Source: Alteraurantiacibacter aquimixticola (GTDB lineage Bacteria; Pseudomonadota; Alphaproteobacteria; Sphingomonadales; Sphingomonadaceae). From it: a stretch of 64,000 nt of DNA. The notes beneath the pieces are model-generated. The model searched no databases and had not been told where the DNA came from. It was given only the letters and a program-made list of their open reading frames with translations. Positions 9,481 to 18,268 of this stretch are shown in pieces. Location: positions 764,840 to 828,839 of the forward strand of contig NZ_SSHH01000002.1 of the NCBI RefSeq assembly GCF_004965515.1, in the 5' to 3' direction. The translations under genes were made by a program, and so were the position numbers. The stretch's first letter is position 1. Every line of letters begins with the position of its first letter.

Positions 9481-9801
9481 ATGCGTACCCTTATTACCCT
9501 GGCCGGAGTGGCCTTTTTCGTGGCGGCCACTCCTGTTTCGGCCGGTTCGGAGGTCGAAGTCGGCTTCCGCTATCACGAGGCAGAGCTGGCGACGCCCGAT
9601 GCGGCGCAGGCCCTGTTCGAGCGGATCGAGCTGCACAGCCGCCGCAATTGCGCCAACCCCTCGCGCACCGTTTGGGAAATCCGCATGGAGCACGAATGCG
9701 CGCGGAACCTGGTGCAGCAATATGTCGCGGCGATCGACAGCCCGCTGCTCACCGCCATTGCCCGCGCCGAACATGACGGCGTGCGCATCGCCAGCCGCTG
9801 A
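9481..9801 (+). CDS. UrcA family exported protein
   Basis: 106 aa with a cleavable signal peptide (MRTLITLAGVAFFVAATPVS). The remainder follows the UrcA pattern: a short VGFRYHEAELATPDAAQALF segment, then two cysteines in RRNCANPSRTVWEIRMEHEC and a helical tail. This family is common in sphingomonads and has no established function. The ribosome binding site is GATGGAGGAATAA just before ATG 9481. Confidence 0.8.
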   Translation: MRTLITLAGVAFFVAATPVSAGSEVEVGFRYHEAELATPDAAQALFERIELHSRRNCANPSRTVWEIRMEHECARNLVQQYVAAIDSPLLTAIARAEHDGVRIASR

Positions 9802-9806
9802 TACGA

Positions 9807-9845
9807 CTGAAGGCGCGGGTGCGTAATCCGCACCCGCGCCTTCAG
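9807..9845. terminator. Bidirectional hairpin between convergent genes
   Basis: A perfect 17-bp stem (arms 9807-9823 and 9829-9845, loop TAATC) lies between the UrcA gene and the oppositely oriented hydrolase. It overlaps the hydrolase stop codon. No T-run follows, but the position and strength suggest transcription termination in both directions. Confidence 0.65.
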
Positions 9846-10645
9846 AACTGTGCGCGCTCGGTCAGGAAGCTTTCCAGCAGCGCGTTGAACTCGTCCGGCT
9901 TCTCCATCATCAGGAAGTGGCCTGTGCCGGGCACGCTGGTGTGCTGCCAGTCGGTGAGGACTTCGCGCTGGCTGTCATCGATGGGGAAATTGGTCTGGCC
10001 CGCCAGCACGGTCAGCGCGGGCGCGGCGATCACATCGTCGGTCTGCAGCGAAGGATCGAGCATCGCATTCATCGCGCCATGTGCGGTGTCGGCGGGGGCG
10101 GAGAGCATCACGCCGCGGATTTCGGCGCGCAATTCCTCGCTGGTGCCTTCCACGAACATGCTGTCGACGAACTGGCCACGCTGCTCCAGCGTCAGCTCGC
10201 CGAAATTCACGCCCGCCATGGTGCGCATGTCGAGCGGGCCATCGACGGCGACCAGCCCTGCCACGTGGTCGGGATAGTTCACCGCATATTGTCGGATCAC
10301 CGCGCCGCCCATGGAATGGCCGACGAGCACGACCTTGTCCGCCCCCACTTCATTGCGCACCGCTTCCACGGCGGCGGCGAAGAGGTCCATGGAGAAGTCC
10401 TCCTTGGCGGGGGAGGCGCTGATGCCGTGGCCCGGAAGGTCGAGCGTCACCACGCGGTAATTCTCGCTGAAATACTCGACCTGCGCATCCCATGCGGTCT
10501 CGTCGCAAGTCCAGCCATGGACGAAGATCACCGTCTCGCCCCTCCCCATGACGGAGGACTTGATCGGCAGGTCCTCCACCGAAGCGGCCGCCAGCGGGGT
10601 GGCAAGGCAGGTGGACAGCGCGAGCGCGAAAGCCATTCTCAACAT
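9842..10645 (-). CDS. Exported alpha/beta hydrolase
   Basis: 267 aa with a signal peptide (MLRMAFALALSTCLATPLAA). The fold signatures are the oxyanion motif VIFVHGWTCDETAW, the strand DLPGHGIS, the nucleophile elbow GHSMGG with its Ser near 110, and a late His in PGTGHFLMMEKP. The substrate is unknown; small esters or lactones are typical. I chose ATG 10645 because GGGGAGGATC precedes it; longer in-frame extensions lack support. It is divergent from the DUF2189 gene. Confidence 0.8.
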   Translation of the reverse strand: MLRMAFALALSTCLATPLAAASVEDLPIKSSVMGRGETVIFVHGWTCDETAWDAQVEYFSENYRVVTLDLPGHGISASPAKEDFSMDLFAAAVEAVRNEVGADKVVLVGHSMGGAVIRQYAVNYPDHVAGLVAVDGPLDMRTMAGVNFGELTLEQRGQFVDSMFVEGTSEELRAEIRGVMLSAPADTAHGAMNAMLDPSLQTDDVIAAPALTVLAGQTNFPIDDSQREVLTDWQHTSVPGTGHFLMMEKPDEFNALLESFLTERAQF

Positions 10646-10800
10646 GATCGATCCTCCCCAAGAAGATGCACGCCCGCATGATCGCCGCTTTCCGGCACGA
10701 GTCAAAGCAATGTGCGCGATTTTGCGCCAGATCATTCTCTGCATGGGACTTGCCGGGTAGTCGGCAAGACTGGAGCACTTCGCTTTGGGGGAGAGGTGTC

Positions 10801-11568
10801 ATGGAAAACAGCGAGCGGGCGAAACAGCCCGTCACCATCGCACGCGACCTGGCATGGTCGGATATTACGACCGCGCTCGCCGCTGGCTGGCGCGATTTCG
10901 CCGCCTGTCCGCAATATGCGCTGGCGATTTCTGCGGTCTACGTGTTGGCGGGGATCGGCATCGCCTATGCGCTGGTCACGCATGGGCAGGTGGTGTGGCT
11001 GGTCCCGGCCGTCGCATGTTTCCCGCTGATCGCGCCCTTCACCGCTGTCGGGATCTACGAGGTCAGCCGCAGGCGTGAGGCGGGACTGCCCATCGGCTGG
11101 ATCCATGTGCTGGGCGCGCTGCGCGGGCGCGGGGATGACCAGATCATGGGCCTTGGCGTCATCATCTTCGTGATCGTGGCCTTCTGGGTGATCCTGGCGC
11201 ACGGTATTTTCTACATCTTCCTGGCGCAGGCCGGGCTGACCACGGAATCGCTCGCGATGCTCTGGACGCCTGCCGGGATGACGATGCTGGTGGTCGGCGG
11301 AGCGGTTGGCGCGGCGATTGCCCTGTTCACCTTCTGCCTGACGGTCATGAGCCTGCCGACGCTAATCGACCGCGACGTGGACCTGATCACCGCGATGATC
11401 GCGAGCTGGAAGACGGTCGGCTTTAACAAGCCCGTGATGCTCGGCTGGGCATTGCTGATCGCGGTGGCGCTGTTCCTCGCCAGCATTCCCGCCTTCCTTG
11501 GCCTGCTGGTGGTGCTGCCCGTGCTGGGCCATGCCTCATGGCACCTCTATCGCCGCGCGATCGGGTGA
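10801..11568 (+). CDS. DUF2189 family membrane protein
   Basis: 255 aa integral membrane protein with about six hydrophobic segments, including a GRG-containing loop after the second or third helix. The order DLAWSDITTALAAGWRDFAA then VACFPLIAPFTAVGIYEVSR is characteristic of DUF2189. The start is ATG 10801 behind GGGGGAGAGG. Function unknown; some relatives lie near cytochrome oxidase or lipid genes, and here it faces a phospholipid-synthase-family gene tail to tail. Confidence 0.75.
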   Translation: MENSERAKQPVTIARDLAWSDITTALAAGWRDFAACPQYALAISAVYVLAGIGIAYALVTHGQVVWLVPAVACFPLIAPFTAVGIYEVSRRREAGLPIGWIHVLGALRGRGDDQIMGLGVIIFVIVAFWVILAHGIFYIFLAQAGLTTESLAMLWTPAGMTMLVVGGAVGAAIALFTFCLTVMSLPTLIDRDVDLITAMIASWKTVGFNKPVMLGWALLIAVALFLASIPAFLGLLVVLPVLGHASWHLYRRAIG

Positions 11569-11577
11569 CGGCGGCGC

Positions 11578-12132
11578 CTATTCGCCCTCGCGAAGCCGGA
11601 AGATGCTACCGATATCGGCACGGAAGGTCTTGAGCCTGAGCGTGACGAGGATCGTCTCCAGATTGGCCAGCATGCCGAGGACCAGCGCTGCAATGAAGAA
11701 AATCCGCGAATATCCGAAGAGATAGAGCGAGGCGACGAACAGGCCCGCGCCGCTCGCAGCGATCTTCGACAAATAGAGGTGGTAGGCGGGCAGGACGCGG
11801 AATTTCGCCAAGCCGAACCCCGCGGAGGTCGCATAGATCGCAAGGAAGGAGAGGATCCACGCCAGCTCGCCTCGCACCGTCTCCCATTCGAAGAGCCACA
11901 GGCCCAGTAGCCCCGCCAGAACGGTCGATCCGTCAGCGAAGGAATCGCGCTTGGCACCCTTGTCCGAAGCCAGCCCCATACGTCGGGCGATCGGCCCGTC
12001 GATCAGGTCGGTGATGTAGCTGACGATCAGCAGGATGAAGAAGGCGTCGCGATATCCAGCAAGCGCCATCACCGCGATGACCGGGGCGGCGGCGATGCGA
12101 TAGGCCGTCAGCAGGTTGGCCGGATTGCGAAT
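11578..12132 (-). CDS. CDP-alcohol phosphatidyltransferase family protein, probable ATT start
   Basis: 184 aa if started at 12132. The family signature is complete: DGPIAR, then G and two D residues in SDKGAKRDSFAD. It would transfer a CDP-linked phosphatidyl group to an alcohol, making a phospholipid head group at the membrane. The conserved N-terminal helix NPANLLTAYRIAAAPVIAVM lies upstream of every ATG, GTG or TTG except late ones inside the domain. The only well-placed initiation site is GGGGAGGGG-CACA-ATT at 12132. The reading frame is open up to the stop of the upstream OsmC gene 30 bases away. Confidence 0.7.
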   Translation of the reverse strand: MRNPANLLTAYRIAAAPVIAVMALAGYRDAFFILLIVSYITDLIDGPIARRMGLASDKGAKRDSFADGSTVLAGLLGLWLFEWETVRGELAWILSFLAIYATSAGFGLAKFRVLPAYHLYLSKIAASGAGLFVASLYLFGYSRIFFIAALVLGMLANLETILVTLRLKTFRADIGSIFRLREGE

Positions 12133-12162
12133 TGTGCCCCTCCCCTGCGCGACCCGACCAGT

Positions 12163-13329
12163 TCAGGCCTTCACCACCCGCACTTTCGCCTTCAGATCGG
12201 TGCGGCAGAAGGCATGAAGGAAGCAGGTCTGCTCCCCCATGTCGAGCGCGGCGCGGGCGAATTCGTCATCCTCGGATGAATGCAAATAGACATGCGTTTC
12301 CACCGGATCGGCGCTTCCCGCCTGTCCGGTGCCGCCGCTCGCGCCGCCCAGCGAGAAGTGAACGTCCTGCACGATGTTGTAGGCCGCCAGGTCCTTCTTC
12401 GCGATCTTCGCATAGCGGCCCAGCTGGGTCATAAAGCAGAAGCCGATGCCAGCAGCGATATAGCTTGCCGCATCGGGCGCGCGGCCATGCTCGTCGCAGA
12501 GGTAATGGAAGATCGAACCGTGCGGGTTGAACAGCTGCTGTTCGATCCTCTTCACCCCGTCATCGCGCAATGTGCAGATGCCGCGAATATGCAGCACGCG
12601 GTCCTGCTCCTCAGCAAGCGACGAACCTTGCGAGCTGGTCGCCTCCTCGGTCAGCGGGCTCATGCCGGCGCGGCGGATCAACTCAGTGTTTGTGGCGGGC
12701 TCCACGCCCTCGATCAGCTTTGCCGGATCATCGGGCACATCACCGATCACCGGCTTCGCCTTGTCGGGGACTACCCGCCTGCCGTGGTGCGTGAGCGTGA
12801 AGAGGCTCTCCTTCTCTCCGCGCATCAGGCCGTTGAGCGGAGAAGCGGCTACCGCATCGCAGACCAGAGCGCGCAAGGCCTCGGCATCGGCATCGCTATC
12901 GATCCGCGCTTCCAGCTCGATATCCTTCGCCCCGCCCGTCATCGTGCCTTTGAGGGCGGAGCCTTTCATCGTGTAGAAATTGTCCTGCACCAGCGTGACA
13001 TCCCGAATGGCGATCCCGCGCTGTTCGGCCAGCGCCAGCAGTTCGGTCATGTAGCTTGAGACCATGCCGGTGGTGAGGAACGACAGCGGACAAGGCGCCT
13101 CATCGAAACCGTCGAGATAGGCACCCTCGTCCGAAACCAGCCGCCAGACCGTGTCGCCATTGCTAGAGGCGACCAGCCCTTCCTTCTGCATCACGGAGAG
13201 CGAACGGGCAGCAAAGCGCACGGCAATGCCCTTGCGGTTGGGCGGCGGGGACAGCTTCGCCGTACCGCCAGCCACCGCGAAAAAGCGGGGGCGGGACTCT
13301 GCGCCCAGGATATTGGTGTGGCCAGCCAT
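12163..13329 (-). CDS. OsmC-family protein with two OsmC-like domains
   Basis: 388 aa. Domain 1 (about 20-150) contains DEAPCPLSFLTTGMVSSYMT with a single cysteine; domain 2 (about 245-388) contains AAGIGFCFMTQLGRYAKIAK, again with one cysteine where classical OsmC/Ohr proteins have two. An about 90-residue linker rich in Asp and Pro separates them. OsmC proteins reduce organic peroxides or bind thiol adducts, but the reduced cysteine set makes peroxidase activity uncertain. The start is ATG 13329 (MAGHTNILGAES) behind GAGAGGG. It is followed by the phosphatidyltransferase gene on the same strand. Confidence 0.7.
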   Translation of the reverse strand: MAGHTNILGAESRPRFFAVAGGTAKLSPPPNRKGIAVRFAARSLSVMQKEGLVASSNGDTVWRLVSDEGAYLDGFDEAPCPLSFLTTGMVSSYMTELLALAEQRGIAIRDVTLVQDNFYTMKGSALKGTMTGGAKDIELEARIDSDADAEALRALVCDAVAASPLNGLMRGEKESLFTLTHHGRRVVPDKAKPVIGDVPDDPAKLIEGVEPATNTELIRRAGMSPLTEEATSSQGSSLAEEQDRVLHIRGICTLRDDGVKRIEQQLFNPHGSIFHYLCDEHGRAPDAASYIAAGIGFCFMTQLGRYAKIAKKDLAAYNIVQDVHFSLGGASGGTGQAGSADPVETHVYLHSSEDDEFARAALDMGEQTCFLHAFCRTDLKAKVRVVKA

Positions 13330-13440
13330 GCCTGTCCCTCTCTTGCCCGATGTCCTAGCGGGGCCGGGCGGTTTCGCCAACGGCGAAGGACAGGCGGTGA
13401 AGCGCCTCGCCAGTTGCCGCTCCGGAAGTTATGAGGGGGC

Positions 13441-13794
13441 ATGAGCGTCATCCTCCCCATTGCCCTCATCCTCGCCGCGATCATCGCGGTCGTGGTGTGG
13501 CGCGGGCGCCAGTTCGGCGAGCTTGCCCGGCGCGGCGTTCCGGTGACGGGCACGGTGGTGAAGAAGTTCCGCACCGGCAGCACGGGCGGCGTCCCCAGCG
13601 GCAAACGCATCGCATTCACCTATCGCGGTCCCGACGGGAAGGACTACCGCCGCGCGGCGAGCATTGCGACCGGCAAGTGGCAGGAGCTGGAGCTGGACGG
13701 CCCGATCGACCTCATCTGTCTCCCCGATCGACCGGGCGTCAGTGCTCCTGCCTGGCTGGTCGAGGCCGCGCGAGAGGCACTGGCGAAACGCTAG
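13441..13794 (+). CDS. Small DUF3592-like membrane-anchored protein
   Basis: 117 aa. An N-terminal transmembrane helix (SVILPIALILAAIIAVVVW) is followed by a soluble beta-rich domain: GVPVTGTVVKKF, IAFTYRGPDGKDYRRAA, DLICLPDRPGVSAPAW. This TGTVV...YxGPDGKxY...YLPxxP order is the DUF3592 pattern. Function unknown. It ends three bases from the convergent CoA-transferase gene. Confidence 0.65.
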   Translation: MSVILPIALILAAIIAVVVWRGRQFGELARRGVPVTGTVVKKFRTGSTGGVPSGKRIAFTYRGPDGKDYRRAASIATGKWQELELDGPIDLICLPDRPGVSAPAWLVEAAREALAKR

Positions 13795-13797
13795 CGC

Positions 13798-14931
13798 CTA
13801 TTCACCGCGTTTCGGCATGCGCGGCGATGGCGTTCCCAATGCCAGCTCCGCATCGGAGAAGGTGATCGGCGTGCGAATGCCCTTCACCTTGGTCCCGTCC
13901 CGCCGTTCCATGTCGATCACCATGCCGCGCGCCTGCACTTGCGGATCGTTCAGCGCCTCTGCCACATCGTTGATCGGCCCTGCGGGAATGCCATGCTCCT
14001 CCAGCAGGACGAGCAGCTTGTCGCGTTCCCAGCGGCGGGTCTTGGAGGCGATTTCGGCGGAGACGTCCTCGCGGTCGGTCACCCTGCCCTCATTGCTTTC
14101 CCATCCGGGTTCGAGGACCAGTTGCAGCAGTTCCGCCAGACGGCCGAATTGCCGGTCATTACCGACTGCAATGATCAGCCAGCCGTCGGAGGTTGGGAAA
14201 GCCTCGTAAGGGACGATATTGGGGTGGGCATTGCCCATGCGGTGCGGCACCATCCCGCCGATGAGGTAGTTCATTGCCTGGTTGGCGAGCGTGCCCACCA
14301 TCGTATCGAGCAGCGCCATGTCGATATGCTGCCCGCGCCCGGTTTTCTCCCGCTGGTGCAAAGCGGCCTGGATGCCGATCACGCCGTAAAGCCCGGTCAT
14401 GATATCGGCATAGGCCATACCGATCTTGGTCGGCGGCCCGTCCTTCTCGCCCGTCAGGTCCATGATCCCGCTCATGCCCTGCACGATGAAATCGTAGCCC
14501 GCGAAAGGCGCATAAGGGCCGGTGTGGCCGAAGCCGGTGATCGAGCAATAGACGAGGCGCGGATTGATCTTCGCGCAGCTCTCGTAATCGAGGCCGTATT
14601 TGGCAAGGCCGCCGGTCTTGAAATTCTCGATCACCACGTCCGCCTCGCGGATGAGGTCGAGCACCTTCGCCCGGTCGTCCGCATCCTTGAAATCGGCGAC
14701 GATGGAGGTCTTGCCGCGATTGGCCGCGTGGAAATAGGCGGCTTCCTTGCTGCCATCGGCATTGACGACGAAGGGTGGCCCCCAGCGGCGCGTATCGTCG
14801 CCTTCGGGGCTTTCCACCTTGATCACCTCCGCGCCAAGGTCGGCGAAGATCTGGCCCGCCCATGGCCCGGCAAGGATGCGCGCCAGTTCGACGACCTTGA
14901 TGCCTTTCAGAGGGGGTTCGCCGCCGCTCAC
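13798..14931 (-). CDS. CaiB/BaiF family (class III) CoA-transferase
   Basis: 377 aa. The family start GIKVVELARILAGPWAGQIF and ADLGAEVIKVESPEGDDTRRW is clear, as is the catalytic-Asp segment HIDMALLDTMVG near 170-181. It would move CoA between carboxylic acids. It starts at GTG 14931, overlapping the stop of the upstream membrane-protein gene by four bases (GTGA). Its neighbours (LigW-like amidohydrolase, LigB-type dioxygenase) suggest an aromatic or dicarboxylic acid substrate, but that is inference. Confidence 0.85.
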   Translation of the reverse strand: MSGGEPPLKGIKVVELARILAGPWAGQIFADLGAEVIKVESPEGDDTRRWGPPFVVNADGSKEAAYFHAANRGKTSIVADFKDADDRAKVLDLIREADVVIENFKTGGLAKYGLDYESCAKINPRLVYCSITGFGHTGPYAPFAGYDFIVQGMSGIMDLTGEKDGPPTKIGMAYADIMTGLYGVIGIQAALHQREKTGRGQHIDMALLDTMVGTLANQAMNYLIGGMVPHRMGNAHPNIVPYEAFPTSDGWLIIAVGNDRQFGRLAELLQLVLEPGWESNEGRVTDREDVSAEIASKTRRWERDKLLVLLEEHGIPAGPINDVAEALNDPQVQARGMVIDMERRDGTKVKGIRTPITFSDAELALGTPSPRMPKRGE

Positions 14932-15368
14932 GCTGCAATCTCCACAGGCGCGGGGTCATCGTCATTGGAGGCCTTGCGCACACCCGCAGGCTTGCGCGCA
15001 GTGCGCTTGCGGCGTGGCCGGATCGACCGGGAAAGGCCCGCCATGGGCCGCGAAAGATAGCCGAAGCCCTTGCGCATCTCTGCCCATGCCGACAGCGCAT
15101 AGGTGACGATCACCGCATCGAAATAAATCGCCATTTCCATCGCATAGGCGGCGATGAATTCCGGCCCGAAGATGACCAGCATCTCGCCGCCGCCCAGCAT
15201 CAGCACACCCAGGAACACGGCATAGAGCAGGTGATGCCGCTCGACCTTTTCGAGCGCGGCAAGCGGCCGTGCCACCAGCTGCTCGTTCAGCGCCTTGGCC
15301 GCCGGCGATTGCGGCGCGAGCCACATCACCAGCGTAATCGCCGCCACGAAACCCAGAAATGCAACCAT
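14928..15368 (-). CDS. Small membrane protein of unknown function
   Basis: 146 aa with three likely transmembrane helices (about 2-18, 48-66, 74-92). The basic C-terminal tail contains SIRPRRKRTARKPAG. I recognise no family. GGGAGG precedes ATG 15368. It lies between an amidohydrolase gene (10 bases upstream) and a CoA-transferase gene (4-base overlap), so the three are probably co-transcribed. Confidence 0.6.
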   Translation of the reverse strand: MVAFLGFVAAITLVMWLAPQSPAAKALNEQLVARPLAALEKVERHHLLYAVFLGVLMLGGGEMLVIFGPEFIAAYAMEMAIYFDAVIVTYALSAWAEMRKGFGYLSRPMAGLSRSIRPRRKRTARKPAGVRKASNDDDPAPVEIAA

Positions 15369-15378
15369 ACGGACCTCC

Positions 15379-16416
15379 CTATTCGGGATTTATATGGAAC
15401 ACCCTTTCGGCATTTCCATGACACAGGGCGTGCCTTTCGTCATCGGTGCATTCGAAATCATTGATGAAATCGACGGCCGGCTTCATCGGCTGGTAGGGAT
15501 AGTCGATCGCCCAGATCACGTTCTCCACGCCCATGCGGTCAATCGCATAGCGCAGGGCCAGCGGGTCTTCCACGCCGCTGGTGGTGAAGACGAAATTATC
15601 CTTGAAATACTCTTCCATGCTGCGCTTCGTCTTGGGGGCACGGCCAACTTCCTGCGCGCGGGAATTCATGAAATTGATGCGCCAAATGAAGAAGGGCACC
15701 ATCTCGCCCATATGCCCGACGCAGATCTTCAGGTTCGGGAAGTGATCGAACACGCCGCCTGCCATCATGCGGAGCATATTGGTGCCGACTTCGACGCCGT
15801 ATGCCCACATGGCTGAATCCATCGCATAGTCCATAAGCGGACCCTTCAGCGTGTCTGACGGGCCGCGCGGGTGGATATAGATCGTGGCATTGTGCGCCTC
15901 TGCCGCTTCGAAGATCGGCCAGAACTTGGGATCATCGAAATATTCGCCATTGGTGTGGCTGTTCACGACCAGGCCGTTGAGATTCAGCTCCGTCATCGCG
16001 CGCTCAACCTCCTTGGCGGCGCGCTTGGGCGAATGCGGGGCGAAGCTGGCAAGGCCGGCGAAACGCGACGGATATTTGCGGCAGATTTCCGCCATCCGGT
16101 CATTGCTGAGCGCCGCAAGCTCCGTGGCGGTATCCGCATCGAACATCTGCACCCCCGGCGCCGTCAGCGTCAGCAGGTGCATGTCCACGCCATACTCGTC
16201 CATTTGCGGCAGGCGCTGATTCTCGATGTCCTTCAGGCCTTCGAGGAAGTTCATCTTGCCATAACCGGTGGTGTCATGGTCCGCGTCGTAGATCCCGCCC
16301 ACCAGCAGCTTGTCAGAGCTTTGCGAGGGGCCGCGCGCAACCTTGCGCAATTCCTCTGCGACTTCGGGGATCGACCATGCTTCCTCGCATGCGATCAGAC
16401 GGCACTTGCTTCCCAT
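15379..16416 (-). CDS. Amidohydrolase-family enzyme, LigW/gamma-resorcylate decarboxylase-like
   Basis: 345 aa metal-dependent TIM-barrel enzyme. Features of the decarboxylase branch are an N-terminal ACEEAW in place of the HxH motif, LTAPGVQMF, GLVVNSHTNGEYFDD, IYIHPRGPSD, CVGHMGEMVPFF and the late Asp in VIWAIDYPYQP. SYK-6 LigW (5-carboxyvanillate decarboxylase) has the same series. Removing a ring carboxylate is the best guess; hydration or C-C hydrolysis cannot be excluded. GGGGAGAG precedes ATG 16416. It is divergent from a LigB-type dioxygenase across 126 bases. Confidence 0.72.
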   Translation of the reverse strand: MGSKCRLIACEEAWSIPEVAEELRKVARGPSQSSDKLLVGGIYDADHDTTGYGKMNFLEGLKDIENQRLPQMDEYGVDMHLLTLTAPGVQMFDADTATELAALSNDRMAEICRKYPSRFAGLASFAPHSPKRAAKEVERAMTELNLNGLVVNSHTNGEYFDDPKFWPIFEAAEAHNATIYIHPRGPSDTLKGPLMDYAMDSAMWAYGVEVGTNMLRMMAGGVFDHFPNLKICVGHMGEMVPFFIWRINFMNSRAQEVGRAPKTKRSMEEYFKDNFVFTTSGVEDPLALRYAIDRMGVENVIWAIDYPYQPMKPAVDFINDFECTDDERHALCHGNAERVFHINPE

Positions 16417-16542
16417 TAAACTCTCCCCCTCCTCTTTTGCGCGAGCCTAAGGCGGAGCATGGGTCTGCCGCAAACATTTTCGTGGGGTGCGCCAAAGTCC
16501 TCCTGTATTGCCGGATGCGGCCAGCCTCACCATTTGCATTCC

Positions 16543-17379
16543 ATGACCGAAACGACGACCGCCTCTACGCTCCCGACATACTATCTCAGCCATGGCGGCG
16601 GACCATGGCCGTGGATGCCCAATATGGCTCCGGCCTATGCCGTGCTCGACGCTTCGCTGAAGGCGCTGCGCCGCGAACTGGACGAGAAACCGCGGGCGGT
16701 GCTGGTGGTGACGGCGCATTGGGAGACGGAGGACTTTACCTTCTCCGCCGCCGAGCGGCCGGGCATGATCTACGATTACTACGGCTTCCCGCCGGAGACC
16801 TACGAGATCACCTATCCGGCCCCGGGCCTGCCCTCGCTCGCCGCGCGTGCAGCCGGCCTGCTGCGCGATGGCGGGATGACCGCGAATATCGACGCGGCGC
16901 GAGGTTTCGACCACGGCACCTTCAGCCTGATGCAGGCGATCTATCCGGAAGCCGCGATGCCGATCGTGCAGATGTCGATCCGCAAGGACTTCGATCCGGC
17001 GCTGCATGTCGAAGCCGGAAAGCTGCTGGCACCCTTACGCGACGAGGGCGTGCTGGTTGTTGGCAGCGGTTTGAGCTTCCACAACCTGCGCGCCATGGGG
17101 CCGGTGGGTCGCGATGCCTCGCGCGCATTCGACGGCTGGTTGCAGCAAGCGCTGCTGGGCGCGACGGGTGAGCCGCGCGCCAGCAACTTGTTAGACTGGG
17201 AAAAGGCCCCTGCCGCCCGCCATGTCCACCCGCGCGAGGATCACCTGATGCCGCTTCACGCGGCTGTCGGCGCGGCGATGGAGGAGGAGGCGCACCTCTC
17301 CTACCACCAGGAAGATTTCTTCGGGGCGATCACCGCTTCCAGCTTCCGCTTCGGCGACGCCCCGCTACCCGTCAGCTGA
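16543..17379 (+). CDS. Class III extradiol dioxygenase, DODA/LigB type
   Basis: 278 aa single-subunit LigB-fold enzyme. Likely metal ligands are His17 in YLSHGGGPWPW, the His in VVTAHWETED (near 58), and the HVHPREDHLMPLH region near 229. GFDHGTFSLM resembles the acid/base His segment. It would open a catecholic ring with O2; the substrate is unknown. It has no LigA-type partner. ATG 16543 is the best start (28 residues inside the longest frame). Its divergent partner is a LigW-like gene, a pairing that recalls biphenyl-type lignin dimer catabolism but does not prove it. Confidence 0.75.
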   Translation: MTETTTASTLPTYYLSHGGGPWPWMPNMAPAYAVLDASLKALRRELDEKPRAVLVVTAHWETEDFTFSAAERPGMIYDYYGFPPETYEITYPAPGLPSLAARAAGLLRDGGMTANIDAARGFDHGTFSLMQAIYPEAAMPIVQMSIRKDFDPALHVEAGKLLAPLRDEGVLVVGSGLSFHNLRAMGPVGRDASRAFDGWLQQALLGATGEPRASNLLDWEKAPAARHVHPREDHLMPLHAAVGAAMEEEAHLSYHQEDFFGAITASSFRFGDAPLPVS

Positions 17380-17389
17380 CCTGCGGGGC

Positions 17390-18163
17390 CTAGCGATAAT
17401 AGACCAGCGATCCGAGCCAGTAGACGAATTCGTGAAACTGCGGCGTGGAGGAAACCAGCCAGTTGACCGGCTGCGGGATGACCACGATGGCCGCTGCGAT
17501 CCAGCTGGCAATGCCGACCTTTCCCGATGCCCGCCATTCGCGAAACAGCACGGCGGCCAGCATCGCATTCATCGTCATATAGGTCGCGAAGACAGGCACG
17601 CCTTCGGCACCCAGCCCGTGCATATATGTGCGGTTGATCCCCGGCATCAGCACGGCAATCGTCGCGATCAGGACAAGGTTTCGGTGTTCGGCGATGTTTC
17701 GTTTCACGGCTCGGATGGCCATGACGAAGATGGCGGCGAAGCTGGGCGGCGCGACGACCGACAGGAAGAACACCTTGGCGGTGGTCGGATCATCCAGCGA
17801 CCGCGTCACCATGGCGCCCGATGCTCCCACGATCGTGATCATCGCGCCCATGACCACGACCAGCGTGGCGATCGAGATGCCGAAAGTGCCCAGCGACCGG
17901 TGCAGCTTCAAATTCTTCGCATTCACCAGTGCGGACTGGACAAGCAGCAGCACCATCCAGGCGAAAAAGACCAGCCCGTGCAGGTGGACGACAGGCGGAT
18001 CGCCCGATCGCGTTCCCACGGCCGTCGGGTAGAGATAGCTCATGCCGAAGCCCGCGAAGACGAAGGCGCACATCAGCAGGACCATCCAGAAGTGGAAGCT
18101 CCGTCGAAAACCTCGCCGCACGGACTTATCCTGCGCGGCACCGGCTGTGGATGCGGTGGCCAT
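17390..18163 (-). CDS. DUF2306-like multi-spanning membrane protein
   Basis: 257 aa with about seven transmembrane segments starting at residue 24. Histidines lie at membrane edges (VVHLHGLVFFAWM, KLHRSLGTFG, NIAEHRNLV, TYMHGLG), a pattern suggesting heme b or quinone contact in this group. Function unknown. It faces the dioxygenase gene tail to tail and diverges from the AraC gene. Confidence 0.6.
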   Translation of the reverse strand: MATASTAGAAQDKSVRRGFRRSFHFWMVLLMCAFVFAGFGMSYLYPTAVGTRSGDPPVVHLHGLVFFAWMVLLLVQSALVNAKNLKLHRSLGTFGISIATLVVVMGAMITIVGASGAMVTRSLDDPTTAKVFFLSVVAPPSFAAIFVMAIRAVKRNIAEHRNLVLIATIAVLMPGINRTYMHGLGAEGVPVFATYMTMNAMLAAVLFREWRASGKVGIASWIAAAIVVIPQPVNWLVSSTPQFHEFVYWLGSLVYYR

Positions 18164-18268
18164 ATCCTCTTCTCCCCGTCCGGCAGATTAGCGCCTTGCA
18201 GTGGCGAGGCAATGGTCCCCGGCGGTGACACCTTGCCCCGTTCCTCCGCCCGGCCTAGCCTTGCCTGC

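Noticed and set aside
15379-16416. Naming the amidohydrolase LigY (C-C hydrolase)
   Set aside because: LigY has an N-terminal HxH metal motif; this protein has ACEEAW, as in LigW-type decarboxylases.
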